Origin: Prescottella soli
Lineage (GTDB): Bacteria > Actinomycetota > Actinomycetes > Mycobacteriales > Mycobacteriaceae
DNA: 64,000 nt
Reading direction: 5' to 3'
Assembly (NCBI RefSeq): GCF_040024445.1
Contig: NZ_CP157276.1
Span: 3,720,001 to 3,784,000, forward strand
Shown here: positions 1 to 8,843 of the stretch, piece after piece
How the letters are laid out: the number at the start of each line of letters is the position of its first letter
Numbering within the stretch: position 1 is the first letter of the stretch
Program-made: the position numbers and the translations under genes
The notes under the pieces: model-generated
Told to the model about the DNA's origin: nothing
Seen by the model: only the letters and a program-made list of their open reading frames with translations
The model's database searches: none

Positions 1-527
1 CCGATGGTGATCTCGAGACTGTACGGGCCGAGGGCCGGGACCGCCGACACCACCGCGACGGTGCCGGCCGCCGACTGCACCGCGACCGTCACGACGTAGT
101 CGATCAGCAGCGCGACGGCCGCGATCTGGGCGACCCTGGGGCCGAAGTTGTCCCGCGCCACCACGTACGAGCCGCCGGCGCGCGTGTAGAGCATCACGAC
201 CTGCCGGTAGGACAGCGTGAGCAGGAGCAGGATGACGAGGATGACACCGGTGATCGGCAGCAGCAGGGTGAACGCGGCGAGTGCGGCGTACGGAAGCAGT
301 TCGATGAGCACCTGCTCCGGGCCGTACGCGGACGACGAGATGCAGTCGGGCGAGAGCACACCCAGCGCGGTCGTCTTCGACAGCCGCTCCTGGTGCAGGC
401 GCGCGGACGTCAGCGGCGGCCCGAGGAGTCGGCACTTGATCCGGTAGCCCAGTCTTTCGGGCAGGGGAGCCTGGAACCTGTCGCTGCTCGCGACATCCCG
501 AGAGGCGGAACTGATGGGAGGGTCCAC
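1..527 (-). CDS. APC-superfamily amino acid permease, N-terminal part (truncated by window edge)
   Basis: The first 175 codons of a membrane transporter are visible; the rest lies beyond base 1. A cytoplasmic basic N-terminus (DRFQAPLPERLGYRIK) leads into a KTTALGVLSPDCISSSAY stretch and then hydrophobic helices (LLPYAALAAFTLLLPITGV; a second with ILVILLLLTLSYRQV). RAGGSYVVARDNFG is typical of APC-type helix 3 and the region after it. The GTG start at 525-527 has GGAG five bases upstream; an ATG slightly upstream is in another frame. The protein resembles the Rv2690c type of APC permease. It follows the CDF exporter by 70 bp in the same direction, so co-transcription is possible. The substrate cannot be told from this fragment. 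Confidence 0.8.
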   Translation of the reverse strand, partial: MDPPISSASRDVASSDRFQAPLPERLGYRIKCRLLGPPLTSARLHQERLSKTTALGVLSPDCISSSAYGPEQVLIELLPYAALAAFTLLLPITGVILVILLLLTLSYRQVVMLYTRAGGSYVVARDNFGPRVAQIAAVALLIDYVVTVAVQSAAGTVAVVSAVPALGPYSLEITI

Positions 528-597
528 GGATGCTCCAGCGCGTGTCGGCGGACGCTCCCTCCAGTTCTACTCGCCGTCGCCCGGACCGGCAGCCGAA

Positions 598-1548
598 TCA
601 CGCGGTCAGGCTCGACTCCTCCGATGTCGACAGCGTCAGCACCGCTTTCCGGACCGCGGCGGTTTCGCCGGTGATCCGATCCTCGAGATCGCGCAGCCGG
701 TGCGCCACACGGGACTCGGCCTCGTCGCCGACCAGGTCGACGCTCGCCACCAGATACATCTGGTGCGGCCCGAGGAACTCCATGCGCAGGTACGTGACCC
801 GCTCGACCTCGTCGTACCCGAGGAGCTTCGCGATCGCCTGCGACCGCAGTTCCGAGGTTCCGGGCTCACCGACGAGGAAGCGGCGATTGCGGTCGAGCAG
901 CACGAGCGCGATGACCCCGAGTAGGACGCCGACCGCGATGGAACCGATCGCATCGGGCACCGGTGACCCGGTGATCTGGTGGGCCAGCACCCCGGCGAAT
1001 GCGATGACCAGGCCGATCAGGGCCGCCGCGTCCTCGGCGAACACGGCCCGCACCGTCGGATCCGAGGTCAGCAGCGCGTGCTCGAGGACGTCGCGGTGGG
1101 CGGCGTTCGCCTCGCCGCGCAGCTGCTTGAAAGCCTGCCGGAACGAGATCGTCTCGAGGACGAACGCGATACCGAGCACCGTGTACGCGACACCGAAGTC
1201 GCCGGCGGGTTGCGCGTGCACCAGTTCCTGGATGCCGTGCGTGATCGAGACGCCCGCCCCGACCGCGAACAGGCCGAGTGCCGCGAACAGCGACCAGATG
1301 TACGCCTCGCGGCCGAACCCGAGCGGATGGTCGCGGTCGGGTGCCTTGCGGGCGCGGCGGTCGGCGACCAGCAGCAGGATCTCGTTGCCGGTGTCGGCCC
1401 ACGAGTGGGTGGCCTCGGCGACCATCGACGCCGACCCGGTGATCACCGCCGCCACCGACTTCGCAAGCGCGATCAGGGCATTCGCCACGAACGCCACGAC
1501 GACGGTGAGGGTGCTCTCGCCGCCGGTTTCCTCGGGGGACGTCGCCAT
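598..1548 (-). CDS. cation diffusion facilitator (CDF) family transporter, SLC30A9-like
   Basis: A 316-residue inner-membrane exporter of divalent cations (Zn, Fe, Co or Mn class), probably driven by proton antiport. About six hydrophobic helices span residues 15-215, followed by a cytoplasmic C-terminal domain (about 220-300) as usual in CDF proteins. The first metal-site helix carries HSWAD (an HxxxD motif). The second site helix has AEDAAALIG, giving E-D rather than the usual H-D pair; this is the SLC30A9-like subgroup. The ATG start sits in sequence with no long upstream alternative. The gene ends 70 bp before the permease start and is divergent from the LuxR-type gene at 1685. Metal specificity is not visible. 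Confidence 0.88.
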   Translation of the reverse strand: MATSPEETGGESTLTVVVAFVANALIALAKSVAAVITGSASMVAEATHSWADTGNEILLLVADRRARKAPDRDHPLGFGREAYIWSLFAALGLFAVGAGVSITHGIQELVHAQPAGDFGVAYTVLGIAFVLETISFRQAFKQLRGEANAAHRDVLEHALLTSDPTVRAVFAEDAAALIGLVIAFAGVLAHQITGSPVPDAIGSIAVGVLLGVIALVLLDRNRRFLVGEPGTSELRSQAIAKLLGYDEVERVTYLRMEFLGPHQMYLVASVDLVGDEAESRVAHRLRDLEDRITGETAAVRKAVLTLSTSEESSLTA

Positions 1549-1684
1549 CGCCTCAGGCTAGGCGTGGGCGCGTCGTACTGCGACCGAGAAACGGCGTCTT
1601 TACCATTTCTTTGACTAACGAGTGGTCGCTCGCGACAATTCGTGCGGGAAGTCGGCGCGTTACCGTACGGAGGAGCCTGAACCG

Positions 1685-3247
1685 ATGAGTCGCCCCGCAA
1701 CGAAGAGCTTGGCCGAACTCCGCACCGCGCTGGCGAACGAGGACTGGAACTCCGCGGCGGCGGTTCTCGAGGACAGCTGGGCGTTCCTGGTCGGGAATCA
1801 CATCGACAAGGTGCGCGACGCACTGGTCGCCTTCCCGGAGTCGGTGATCGAAGCGAAGCCGGTGCTCAGAGCCGGTCGTGAGTTGATCGTCGGGTGGGGC
1901 GCCAGTGCTCGGTTTCCCGGCCCGCTGCCGGCCAGGGTCGACGAACTGATGGATCTGGGCGGTTCGGCGAGGGCCGCCGACGTACTCGTCATCGGCACGG
2001 TGCAGGCATGCTTGCTGAGATTCTCCGGAATGTTCACGCAGGCAGCGGAGTTGACTCACCGCGTCGAACGCGTCGCGTCGAGTGCGGTGAGCGCGCAACC
2101 GGACGTCGTCGCTGCCGCGGTGCCCATCCTGCGTCTGCAGTGGGCGATCACGTGTCAGCTCGCGGGGCGTCACCAGGACGCGATCACCCTCCTGAGGCTG
2201 GCATACGCCGGCGCGCGGGCCGTCGGAATCGATTTCGTGGTCCGCAACGCGGCAGGAAGCCTCGCGATGAGCCATGCGCTGTCCGGCGATCTCCCCGCCG
2301 CCCGCAAGTGGCTCACGCTCTGGGAACAGACGGATCCGGGTGCCGCGGCGCTCGAACCGAGAGTTCGGGTGTCGGGGCTGGTGGCGCGCATGCTGATCGC
2401 GCTCGAAGAACTCGATCTCCCGGCCGCGAGAGAAGCATCGGACACGCTCGGCGAGCTCGGTGACAACGAGGAACTGTGGGCCTATGCGCTGTTTGCGCGC
2501 GCCCAGTACGGGCTGCTGTCGGGGTACGCGCAGGAGGCGATCGATCGTGTGGAGCAGCTGGCCGCGGTCAATGCGCGCTGGTGCACACCGGGATCGGATG
2601 CGGATGCCCTCCTGCGGTCGGTGTCGATCGACCTGCACTGTGCTCTCGGTCGAGGCAACAACGCACGAACCGCGCTGAACGGTCGTTCGGATGCCCACCC
2701 GTTGGTGGCGGTATCGCAGGCAAGGCTCGAACTGTTGACCGGGAGTGAGGCGGCGGCGCTCACCACGTCGGTCCGGATCACAGCCGCGGCCGGAGGCGAC
2801 GACCAGCGAGCACTGGTCGACGCGCTCCTCGTGCAGGCTGCCGCCTCCATTCGTCTCGGTTCGGAGTCGGCCGCGGTCGAGGCTTGCCGCCGCGCGATGG
2901 TGCAGGCCCGGACGAACGGGGCGCTGCGGCCGTTCGCTCTGTTGCCGCCGGCGGTTGCGAAGGAACTCGCCGCCGCCGGAGCGCCGTTCCCGCGGGGGTG
3001 GGCCGAGTCCGGGTACGCCGACGGTGCGGCCGTGTTCCCCGACACTGTCGCGTTGGTGGACCTGACGAATCGTGAACAGGTGGTGCTGGCGGCACTGGCG
3101 AACGGGCTGCCACTGCAGGGGATCGCGGCCGATCTGTTCGTCTCGCAGAACACGGTGAAGTCGCAGGTGCGTTCGCTGTTCCGCAAGCTCGACGTGCATT
3201 CGCGCGACGAGGCGGTGCGGGTGGCGGCGGTGCTGCGGTTGCTGTGA
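1685..3247 (+). CDS. LuxR-family transcriptional regulator
   Basis: A 520-residue protein. The C-terminal 65 residues form a LuxR-type helix-turn-helix: LTNREQVVLAALANGLPLQGIAADLFVSQNTVKSQV in segments, ending with RSLFRKLDVHSRDEAVRVAA. The remainder is alpha-helical and alanine/leucine-rich, like the TPR-type region of MalT/LAL-like regulators, but I see no N-terminal P-loop, so a full LAL ATPase is absent. The ATG at 1685 follows a GGAGG at 1675-1679; an upstream GTG at 1622 in the same frame has no comparable site. Effector and targets are unknown. A strong hairpin at 3284-3320 separates it from the convergent aldehyde dehydrogenase. Confidence 0.85.
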   Translation: MSRPATKSLAELRTALANEDWNSAAAVLEDSWAFLVGNHIDKVRDALVAFPESVIEAKPVLRAGRELIVGWGASARFPGPLPARVDELMDLGGSARAADVLVIGTVQACLLRFSGMFTQAAELTHRVERVASSAVSAQPDVVAAAVPILRLQWAITCQLAGRHQDAITLLRLAYAGARAVGIDFVVRNAAGSLAMSHALSGDLPAARKWLTLWEQTDPGAAALEPRVRVSGLVARMLIALEELDLPAAREASDTLGELGDNEELWAYALFARAQYGLLSGYAQEAIDRVEQLAAVNARWCTPGSDADALLRSVSIDLHCALGRGNNARTALNGRSDAHPLVAVSQARLELLTGSEAAALTTSVRITAAAGGDDQRALVDALLVQAAASIRLGSESAAVEACRRAMVQARTNGALRPFALLPPAVAKELAAAGAPFPRGWAESGYADGAAVFPDTVALVDLTNREQVVLAALANGLPLQGIAADLFVSQNTVKSQVRSLFRKLDVHSRDEAVRVAAVLRLL

Positions 3248-3283
3248 CCGGTCTCGGCCGCGCGAAGACCTGCACGAACGCGT

Positions 3284-3320
3284 CAGGCGCGGCCCTCGAT
3301 TCGATCGAGTGCCGCGCCTG
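3284..3320. terminator. bidirectional hairpin terminator
   Basis: A ten-base outer stem (CAGGCGCGGC / GCCGCGCCTG) encloses a six-base inner stem (CTCGAT / ATCGAG) around a three-base loop. It lies between two convergent genes ending at 3247 and 3338, so it can serve both. There is no U-run, as is common in high-GC actinobacteria. Confidence 0.75.
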
Positions 3321-3337
3321 GCGGAGAACAGTGATGC

Positions 3338-4786
3338 CTAGCCGGTGTAGCCGGGGGGCATCAGGACGGACTTGAGCTCGAGGTACGCCTCGAGACCCTC
3401 CGGGCCGCTCTCGCGGCCGATGCCGGAGTTCTTGTAGCCGCCGAACGGCGCGCCCGGATCGAACGCGTACCAGTTGATGGCGTAGGTGCCGGTGCGGATC
3501 TGCTTGGCGATCTCGACGCCCTTCTCGATATCGGTGGTGTACACCGATCCGGCCAGGCCGTAGTCCGAGTCGTTGGCGATCTTGATGGCCTCGTCGACGG
3601 TGTCGTAGGGGATCACCGACAGGACGGGACCGAAGATCTCCTCGCGGGCGATCGTCATCGAGTTGTCGACGTCGGCGAAGATGGTCGGCTCGACGAACCA
3701 GCCCTTCTCCAGGCCGGCCGGGGTTCCGCCGCCGAGGACGACGCGGGCGCCCTCCGCCTTGCCCTTCTCGATATAGCCGAGGACCTTGTCGCGCTGCTTC
3801 TCGGTGATCAGCGGGCCGAGCTGGGCGGCCGGATCGTCCGGCATGCCGACCGGCATGAACCCGGCGAACTGCACCATGGCCTCGAGGATCTCGTCGTAGC
3901 GCGAGCGCGGCGCGAGAATGCGGGTCTGGCCGACGCACGCCTGACCGGAGTTCATGAGACCCGACATCACCAGCATCGGCATGGTGGCCTGGACGTCCAT
4001 GTCCTCGAGCAGGATCGCGGCGGACTTGCCGCCGAGTTCGAGCGAGCAGCGCTTGAGCTGCTCGGCGGCGATGGCGCCGATCTTGCGGCCGACGGCGGTG
4101 CTGCCGGTGAAGGTGACCTTGTCGAGGTCGGGGTGCGAGACGAGGTACTCGCCGGTCTCGGCGCCGCCCGGCACGATCGACAGCACGCCCTCGGGCAGGC
4201 CGGCCTCGGTGAAGATCTCGGCGAGCATGTTCGCGTTGAGGGGGGTCTCCGGTGCCGGCTTGAGGACCACGGTGCAGCCGGCGAGCAGCGCCGGGGCCAG
4301 CTTGTTCACGGCGAGGAACAGCGGGACGTTCCACGCGATGACGGCGCCGACGACACCGACCGGCTCGCGGTAGACGGTGGTCTGGCCGAACGCGCCGGTG
4401 CGGACGTCCTCCCACTGGAACTCGTTCGCGAGGCCCGCATAGAAGTTCAGGACCGCCAGCGACATGATCTTCTGCATCGTCTCGACGCCCGACGCCGGGG
4501 CGCCCATCTCGTCGGAGATGGTGGAGACCAGCTCGGCGCTGCGTTCCTCGATGAGCTTGGCGACCTTGGCGAGGATCTCGCCGCGCTGCGCGGGGGTGGT
4601 CTCGGCCCACGGGCCGGACTCGAGGGCGGCACGCGCCGCGGCGACGGCGGCGTCGATGTCGGCCGGTGCGGCGACAGGAACGCTACCGACGCGCTCCTCG
4701 GTCGCGGGGGAGAACACCTCCAGCCGCTGGTCGGTCGCCGGCGCGACCCAACGGCCGCCGATGAAGAGTTTGTCGTAGTCGGTCAT
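3338..4786 (-). CDS. NAD(P)-dependent aldehyde dehydrogenase
   Basis: A 482-residue cytosolic enzyme oxidising an aldehyde to the carboxylic acid. ALDH landmarks are clear: IAWNVPLFLAVNKLAPALLAG (the Asn-loop region), LKPAPETPLNA, FTGSTAVGRKIG (cofactor binding), LELGGKSAAI (general-base Glu), GQACVGQTRI (catalytic Cys), and EIFGPVLSVIPY near the C-terminus. The ATG at 4784-4786 has GAGGA seven bases upstream; a TTG codon directly before it is less likely. Length is normal for the family. By gene order it corresponds to Rv0223c, next to the Rv0224c-type methyltransferase in M. tuberculosis, but here a ROK kinase and an SDR lie in between. The substrate is unknown. Confidence 0.93.
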   Translation of the reverse strand: MTDYDKLFIGGRWVAPATDQRLEVFSPATEERVGSVPVAAPADIDAAVAAARAALESGPWAETTPAQRGEILAKVAKLIEERSAELVSTISDEMGAPASGVETMQKIMSLAVLNFYAGLANEFQWEDVRTGAFGQTTVYREPVGVVGAVIAWNVPLFLAVNKLAPALLAGCTVVLKPAPETPLNANMLAEIFTEAGLPEGVLSIVPGGAETGEYLVSHPDLDKVTFTGSTAVGRKIGAIAAEQLKRCSLELGGKSAAILLEDMDVQATMPMLVMSGLMNSGQACVGQTRILAPRSRYDEILEAMVQFAGFMPVGMPDDPAAQLGPLITEKQRDKVLGYIEKGKAEGARVVLGGGTPAGLEKGWFVEPTIFADVDNSMTIAREEIFGPVLSVIPYDTVDEAIKIANDSDYGLAGSVYTTDIEKGVEIAKQIRTGTYAINWYAFDPGAPFGGYKNSGIGRESGPEGLEAYLELKSVLMPPGYTG

Positions 4787-4834
4787 CAATTCATCCTCGC
4801 TCTTGTGGAGTGCCCCGGGTCACACTAGAACACG

Positions 4835-5761
4835 TTACAGCGAGTTGGAATAGGGCAAGTCTCGATCACCGGTCAGAGCCAGGTTGTTCGCGAGGAGTCC
4901 GGCGCCGGTCAGCGTGCCCAGGACGCCGAGTTCGGCGGGCACCACTCGCAGGTCGCGCACGAACGACAGCCGGGCGTGACGCGCCGCCGCCGCGGTCATC
5001 GGCTCCCACAGCGCGGGCCCCGCCTGCGCGAAACCGCCGCCCACCACCACCAGGTCGACGTCGAGCAGGGCCGCCGCCGACGCGAAAACCTGCCCGAGCG
5101 CGGTCCCGGCCCGCTCGAGGGCTGCGGTGGCGACCGGCTCGCCGAGGCCGGCGTCGACGGCCAGATCAGCGGCCGTCGCCCCGATCCACCCGTCGGCGCG
5201 GGCCCAGCGCAGCGCCGCGGGACCGCTCGCGACGGTCTCGAGACAGCCGACGGCGCCGCACCCGCAGCGCTCGTCGCCGCCCGGGACCACCATGTGCCCG
5301 ATGTGGCCCGCGTTCCCCGTGCGCCCACCGTCGATGACGCCGCCGCGGATCACCCCGCCACCGACCCCGGTCGACACCACGACCCCCAGCAGGTCGGGGG
5401 TTCCGCGGCCCGCACCCAGGCGGTGCTCGGCGTAGGCGGCCGCCGCCCCGTCGAGGGCGAGGCGGACCGTCGCCGACGGGAACAGGCTGCGCACGGCGTC
5501 CACGATCGGGAAGCCGCCGCGCCACTCGCCGATATTGACCGGCGCGACGGTGCCCGCGGTGACGTCCACGGGGCCGGCCGCCGCGATCCCGACCGCCGTC
5601 ACCGGTGCGCCGTCGGCGGCCTTCTCCAGCAGCGCCGCGCACGCGTCCCACACGTCGGCAGGCGGCGTCGGCATGGTGAGCGGGACCAGCGGGCGGCCGT
5701 CCGCGCCCACGAGCGCCGCCGCCATCTTGGTACCCCCGAGATCGAGCGCGAGTGCGGTCAT
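4835..5761 (-). CDS. ROK-family sugar kinase (glucokinase-like)
   Basis: A 308-residue cytosolic kinase, probably phosphorylating glucose or a related sugar with ATP. The start chosen (ATG 5759-5761) puts the phosphate-binding motif ALDLGGTKMAAAL at the N-terminus, as expected. Further marks: STGVGGGVI, the zinc-binding GHIGHMVV...CGCGAVGCLE loop (CxCGxxGCxE) and LVVVGGGFAQ. A longer reading frame upstream (to 5818) would add 19 residues that do not look like part of the fold. No N-terminal helix-turn-helix is present, so it is a kinase rather than a ROK repressor. It is divergent from the SDR gene at 5911. Confidence 0.9.
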   Translation of the reverse strand: MTALALDLGGTKMAAALVGADGRPLVPLTMPTPPADVWDACAALLEKAADGAPVTAVGIAAAGPVDVTAGTVAPVNIGEWRGGFPIVDAVRSLFPSATVRLALDGAAAAYAEHRLGAGRGTPDLLGVVVSTGVGGGVIRGGVIDGGRTGNAGHIGHMVVPGGDERCGCGAVGCLETVASGPAALRWARADGWIGATAADLAVDAGLGEPVATAALERAGTALGQVFASAAALLDVDLVVVGGGFAQAGPALWEPMTAAAARHARLSFVRDLRVVPAELGVLGTLTGAGLLANNLALTGDRDLPYSNSL

Positions 5762-5910
5762 GCAATCGAGGTTAGTTCCGTCGGCCGTGCCATCCGTGCG
5801 GATCAGGGTGGGCGGCACTTAGGAGCGACCGATGAGTGAACACCCTCCCGTCGGGGTAACGACTGCTAGAGGGGCTTTTATCCGCCAGTTCCACCGATCG
5901 GAGGGAAAAC

Positions 5911-6669
5911 ATGAGCGGCGCAACCACTTCTGCGTCCATCCGGCGCGAACCGGACCTGTCCGGCCAGACCGTTGTCGTGATCGGCGGCAGCGCCGGTATC
6001 GGGCTCGAGACGGCCCGGCGCGCCCGCGCCGAGGGCGCCGACGTCGTCCTCACCGGGCGCAGCAACGACCGGCTCGCGCGCGCGGCGTCGGAACTCGGCG
6101 CCCGACAGACGGCGACCTTCGACGCCAACGACACCACTGCCCTGGAACGGTTCTTCCAGGACCTTCCGGACCCGATCGACCACGTGATGGTCACCGCCGG
6201 CGGCCCGCGTTACGGGCCGATGCTCGAGATGGACGCGGCCGAGGTGCGTGAGGCGATCAGCGGGCACGTGGTGCTGGACCTCGAGGTCGCGCGCAATGCC
6301 GCCGGCAAGATGCGGCCCGGGGGCACGCTGATCTTCATGGGCGGGACGGGAGGACGGCGGGTCGGCCACGGCCTCGGGATCGTGTCGGCCGCCACCGCAG
6401 CGTTGCCTCCGTTCACGGCGGCGCTCGCCCTCGAGCTCGCGCCGGTTCGCGCCAACCTGATCGCGGCGGGTTTCGTCGACACCCCGTTGTCGGCGTCGCT
6501 GCTCGGCGATCGACTCGAGGAGCGCAGGAACGAACTGCGGGCGAAACTCCCGATCGGTCGCGTCGTGGGCCCCGCCGATGTCGCCGCCCTCGCCGTCCAC
6601 ATCATGACCAACACCGCGCTGACCGGCGGGACGTTCGACATCGACGGCGGGCAGCAGTTCGTGTTCTGA
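5911..6669 (+). CDS. short-chain dehydrogenase/reductase-like protein lacking the YxxxK motif
   Basis: A 252-residue Rossmann-fold protein. The cofactor motif VVVIGGSAGIGLETA (GxxxGIG) and the basic residues after beta-2 (TGRSNDRL) suggest NADP(H) binding. Helix 4 has the usual VTAGGP in place of NNAG. The catalytic stretch is degenerate: aligning IVSAATAALPPFTAALALEL to a standard SDR puts Val at the Tyr site and Thr at the Lys site. The C-terminus (AGFVDTPLS ... HIMTNTALTGGTFDIDGGQ) is normal. RBS GGAGGG sits seven bases before ATG. It may bind cofactor without classical SDR chemistry or use other residues. It stands alone between the ROK kinase and the convergent methyltransferase. Confidence 0.88.
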   Translation: MSGATTSASIRREPDLSGQTVVVIGGSAGIGLETARRARAEGADVVLTGRSNDRLARAASELGARQTATFDANDTTALERFFQDLPDPIDHVMVTAGGPRYGPMLEMDAAEVREAISGHVVLDLEVARNAAGKMRPGGTLIFMGGTGGRRVGHGLGIVSAATAALPPFTAALALELAPVRANLIAAGFVDTPLSASLLGDRLEERRNELRAKLPIGRVVGPADVAALAVHIMTNTALTGGTFDIDGGQQFVF

Positions 6670-6687
6670 CGCCGCCGAGCCCGGATC

Positions 6688-7467
6688 TCAGCGCTTGCGG
6701 ATCACGAGCACCAGGTTGCTCACCAGCAGCTCGCGCAGCACCGGGAGCCGGACCATCCACCACGCCCAGCGCGGGTGGTAGCGCGGGAAGGCGGCCAGCA
6801 CGTCGCCGGCGGTCTGCGACTTCGCCCACCGCAGGCCGTCCTTCGCGCCGATGTCGAAGAGCGAGACGCCGAAGCGGTTCTTCGGTTCCTTGCCCTGCGT
6901 GCGGCGGTACCGGCGGGCCGCGTACTCGCCGCCGAGGTAGTGCCACGGCCCGGTCTCGTGCCCGCCGAACGGCCCCCACCACAGCGTGTACGACAACACC
7001 ATCAGCCCGCCGGGCTTCGTCACCCGCAGCATCTCCTCAGCCATCACCCACGGCTGCGCGACGTGTTCGGCGACGTTCGACGAGAAGCACACGTCCACCG
7101 CGTCGGAGCGGATCGGCAGCGCCAGGCCGGACCCGCGGATCGAGTCGCCGACGGCGAGCCCGGCCGCGTGCATCTCCGACGGATCCGGTTCGACGGGGAC
7201 GTACCGGGCGCCCGCCCGGCCGAAGGCGTCGGCGAAGTAGCCGGGGCCGCCACCGACGTCGAGGACGGTCGTCCCGGTCAGGTCCCGCTCGGTGAGCCCG
7301 CGGTGGAGGTCGCCGATCAGCTCGACCGAGTCGCGGGCGAGCGCGCCGTAGAAGAGGTCCGGGTCGGTCTGCTCGTACCGGAAGTCGCTCAGCAACCCGA
7401 CCGACCGCTTCAGGGTCGCGCGGCGGGCGAAATGGCGGGTCACGCGTGGTGATCGGGCGCGGGTCAC
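6688..7467 (-). CDS. SAM-dependent class I methyltransferase (Rv0224c-like)
   Basis: A 259-residue methyltransferase. Motif I is TVLDVGGGPGYFADAF at about residues 68-83; the acidic residue ending beta-2 is in VPVEPD; the post-motif VDVCFSSNVAEHV and the RVTKPGGLMVLSY stretch complete a methyltransferase_11-type fold. The C-terminal extension (WWGPFGGHETGPWHYLGG...) fits the Rv0224c group in the mycobacterial arabinan-associated cluster. Acceptor substrate is unknown; location suggests a lipid or glycan intermediate. It converges on the SDR (18 bp gap) and is divergent from the GT4 gene at 7605. Confidence 0.88.
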   Translation of the reverse strand: MTRARSPRVTRHFARRATLKRSVGLLSDFRYEQTDPDLFYGALARDSVELIGDLHRGLTERDLTGTTVLDVGGGPGYFADAFGRAGARYVPVEPDPSEMHAAGLAVGDSIRGSGLALPIRSDAVDVCFSSNVAEHVAQPWVMAEEMLRVTKPGGLMVLSYTLWWGPFGGHETGPWHYLGGEYAARRYRRTQGKEPKNRFGVSLFDIGAKDGLRWAKSQTAGDVLAAFPRYHPRWAWWMVRLPVLRELLVSNLVLVIRKR

Positions 7468-7604
7468 GGGAGGAACCTTAGCGATCGGACATACCGCGCT
7501 CCTGTTCGCCGGGTTCCGCTACTTGACGGTAGGGCGCGCCGCGTCCAGCCGATAAGGTGTGTCGCAGGCGACCGTCCGAGCCGAGCCAGTGAGGGGGCAC
7601 GCAC

Positions 7605-8843
7605 GTGCGAGAGGTTCTCCTGCTGTGCTGGCGCGACACCGGGCATCCCCAGGGCGGTGGCAGCGAGCGGTACCTCGAGGAGGTCGGTGCGGGTCTCGCC
7701 CGGCGCGGCATCAAGGTCACCCTCCGTACCGCCGGCTATCCCGGAGCCCCGCGCGAGGAGATCGTCGACGGCGTCCGGATCAGCCGGGGCGGCGGTCGGC
7801 TGACGGTGTATCCGCGGGCCCTCGGCGCGATCGTCGCCGGACGCCTCGGTCTCGGCCCGCTCGCCGGACTGCGACCCGACGCCGTCATCGACACCCAGAA
7901 CGGCATCCCCTTCTTCTCCCGCACCGTCGCCGGTGCGCCGGTCACCGTCCTGGTCCACCACTGTCACCGCGAGCAGTGGCCCGTCGCCGGTCGGCTCATG
8001 GGGCGCGTCGGCTGGTGGATCGAGTCGTGGCTCTCCCCGCGCGTGCACCGCGACAGCCAGTACCTGACGGTGTCGTTGCCATCCGCCGACGAACTCACCG
8101 ATCTGGGCGTCGAACGCGATCGAATCGCGGTGGTACGCAACGGCGCCGACGCCATCCCGGACGGTATCGAGCCCGGCGGCAGCCACACCCGCACGGCGCA
8201 TCCGAGCGTGTGCGTGCTGTCGCGGCTGGTGCCGCACAAGCAGATCGAGGACGCCCTGGCCGCGGTCGCGCAGCTGCGCCGGACCACCCCGACCCTGCAC
8301 CTCGACGTCATCGGCGGCGGCTGGTGGGAGCAGAACCTGCGCGAGCGCGCCGACGAACTCGGCATCGGCGACGCCGTCACCTTCCACGGGCACGTCCCCG
8401 AGGACCGCAAGCACGAACTGCTCGCACGGTCGTGGGTGCACGTGATGCCGTCGCGCAAGGAGGGCTGGGGGCTCGCGGTGATCGAGGCCGCGCAGCACGG
8501 GGTCCCCACCGTCGGCTACCGCAGCTCCAAGGGGCTCACCGACTCGATCATCGACGGCGTCACCGGACTGCTCGTCGGCGGCGACTCCGACGACGCCGCC
8601 GCGGATCGGGCGGCCGCGGTTCCCGCGCTGGCGAGTGCCGTCGAATCGCTGCTGCTCGACGCCGAACTGCGCGCCGACCTCGGCCGCAAGGCGCGGCTGC
8701 GGGCCCTCGAGTTCTCGTGGGAGCAGACCGCGGCCGGAGTGCACGCGGTGCTCGCGTCGTCAGCCACGGGACGGCACGTGTCGGGGCTCATCGCCGGCGC
8801 CGAAGCCCCGACGGTGACGGCGCCGGGTCTGCAGGACGCCTAG
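7605..8843 (+). CDS. GT4-type glycosyltransferase (Rv0225-like)
   Basis: A 412-residue cytosolic or membrane-associated GT-B glycosyltransferase. The N-terminal domain starts VLLLCWRDTGHPQGGGSERYLEEVG, the glycine-rich acceptor loop. The C-terminal domain has CVLSRLVPHKQIEDAL (sugar-nucleotide domain start), HGHVPEDRKHELL, and the GT4 E-x7-E region MPSRKEGWGLAVIEAAQHGVPTVGY in parts. The GTG at 7605 follows a GAGGGG at 7591-7596. By gene order it is the Rv0225 equivalent, which sits in the cluster containing aftD. Donor and acceptor are not visible. Its last 84 bp overlap the 3' end of the convergent membrane-protein gene. Confidence 0.9.
   Translation: MREVLLLCWRDTGHPQGGGSERYLEEVGAGLARRGIKVTLRTAGYPGAPREEIVDGVRISRGGGRLTVYPRALGAIVAGRLGLGPLAGLRPDAVIDTQNGIPFFSRTVAGAPVTVLVHHCHREQWPVAGRLMGRVGWWIESWLSPRVHRDSQYLTVSLPSADELTDLGVERDRIAVVRNGADAIPDGIEPGGSHTRTAHPSVCVLSRLVPHKQIEDALAAVAQLRRTTPTLHLDVIGGGWWEQNLRERADELGIGDAVTFHGHVPEDRKHELLARSWVHVMPSRKEGWGLAVIEAAQHGVPTVGYRSSKGLTDSIIDGVTGLLVGGDSDDAAADRAAAVPALASAVESLLLDAELRADLGRKARLRALEFSWEQTAAGVHAVLASSATGRHVSGLIAGAEAPTVTAPGLQDA

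Noticed and set aside
1553-3199. A 548-codon frame antisense to the LuxR-type gene
   Set aside because: Arg/Gln/His-rich composition typical of antisense reading in high-GC DNA; the plus-strand gene has an intact HTH and ribosome site.
2778-4610. A 610-codon minus-strand frame opposite and overlapping luxR and the aldehyde dehydrogenase
   Set aside because: It is a shifted frame of the aldehyde dehydrogenase, rich in Arg/Pro/Gly with no recognisable family; the true frame has all ALDH motifs.
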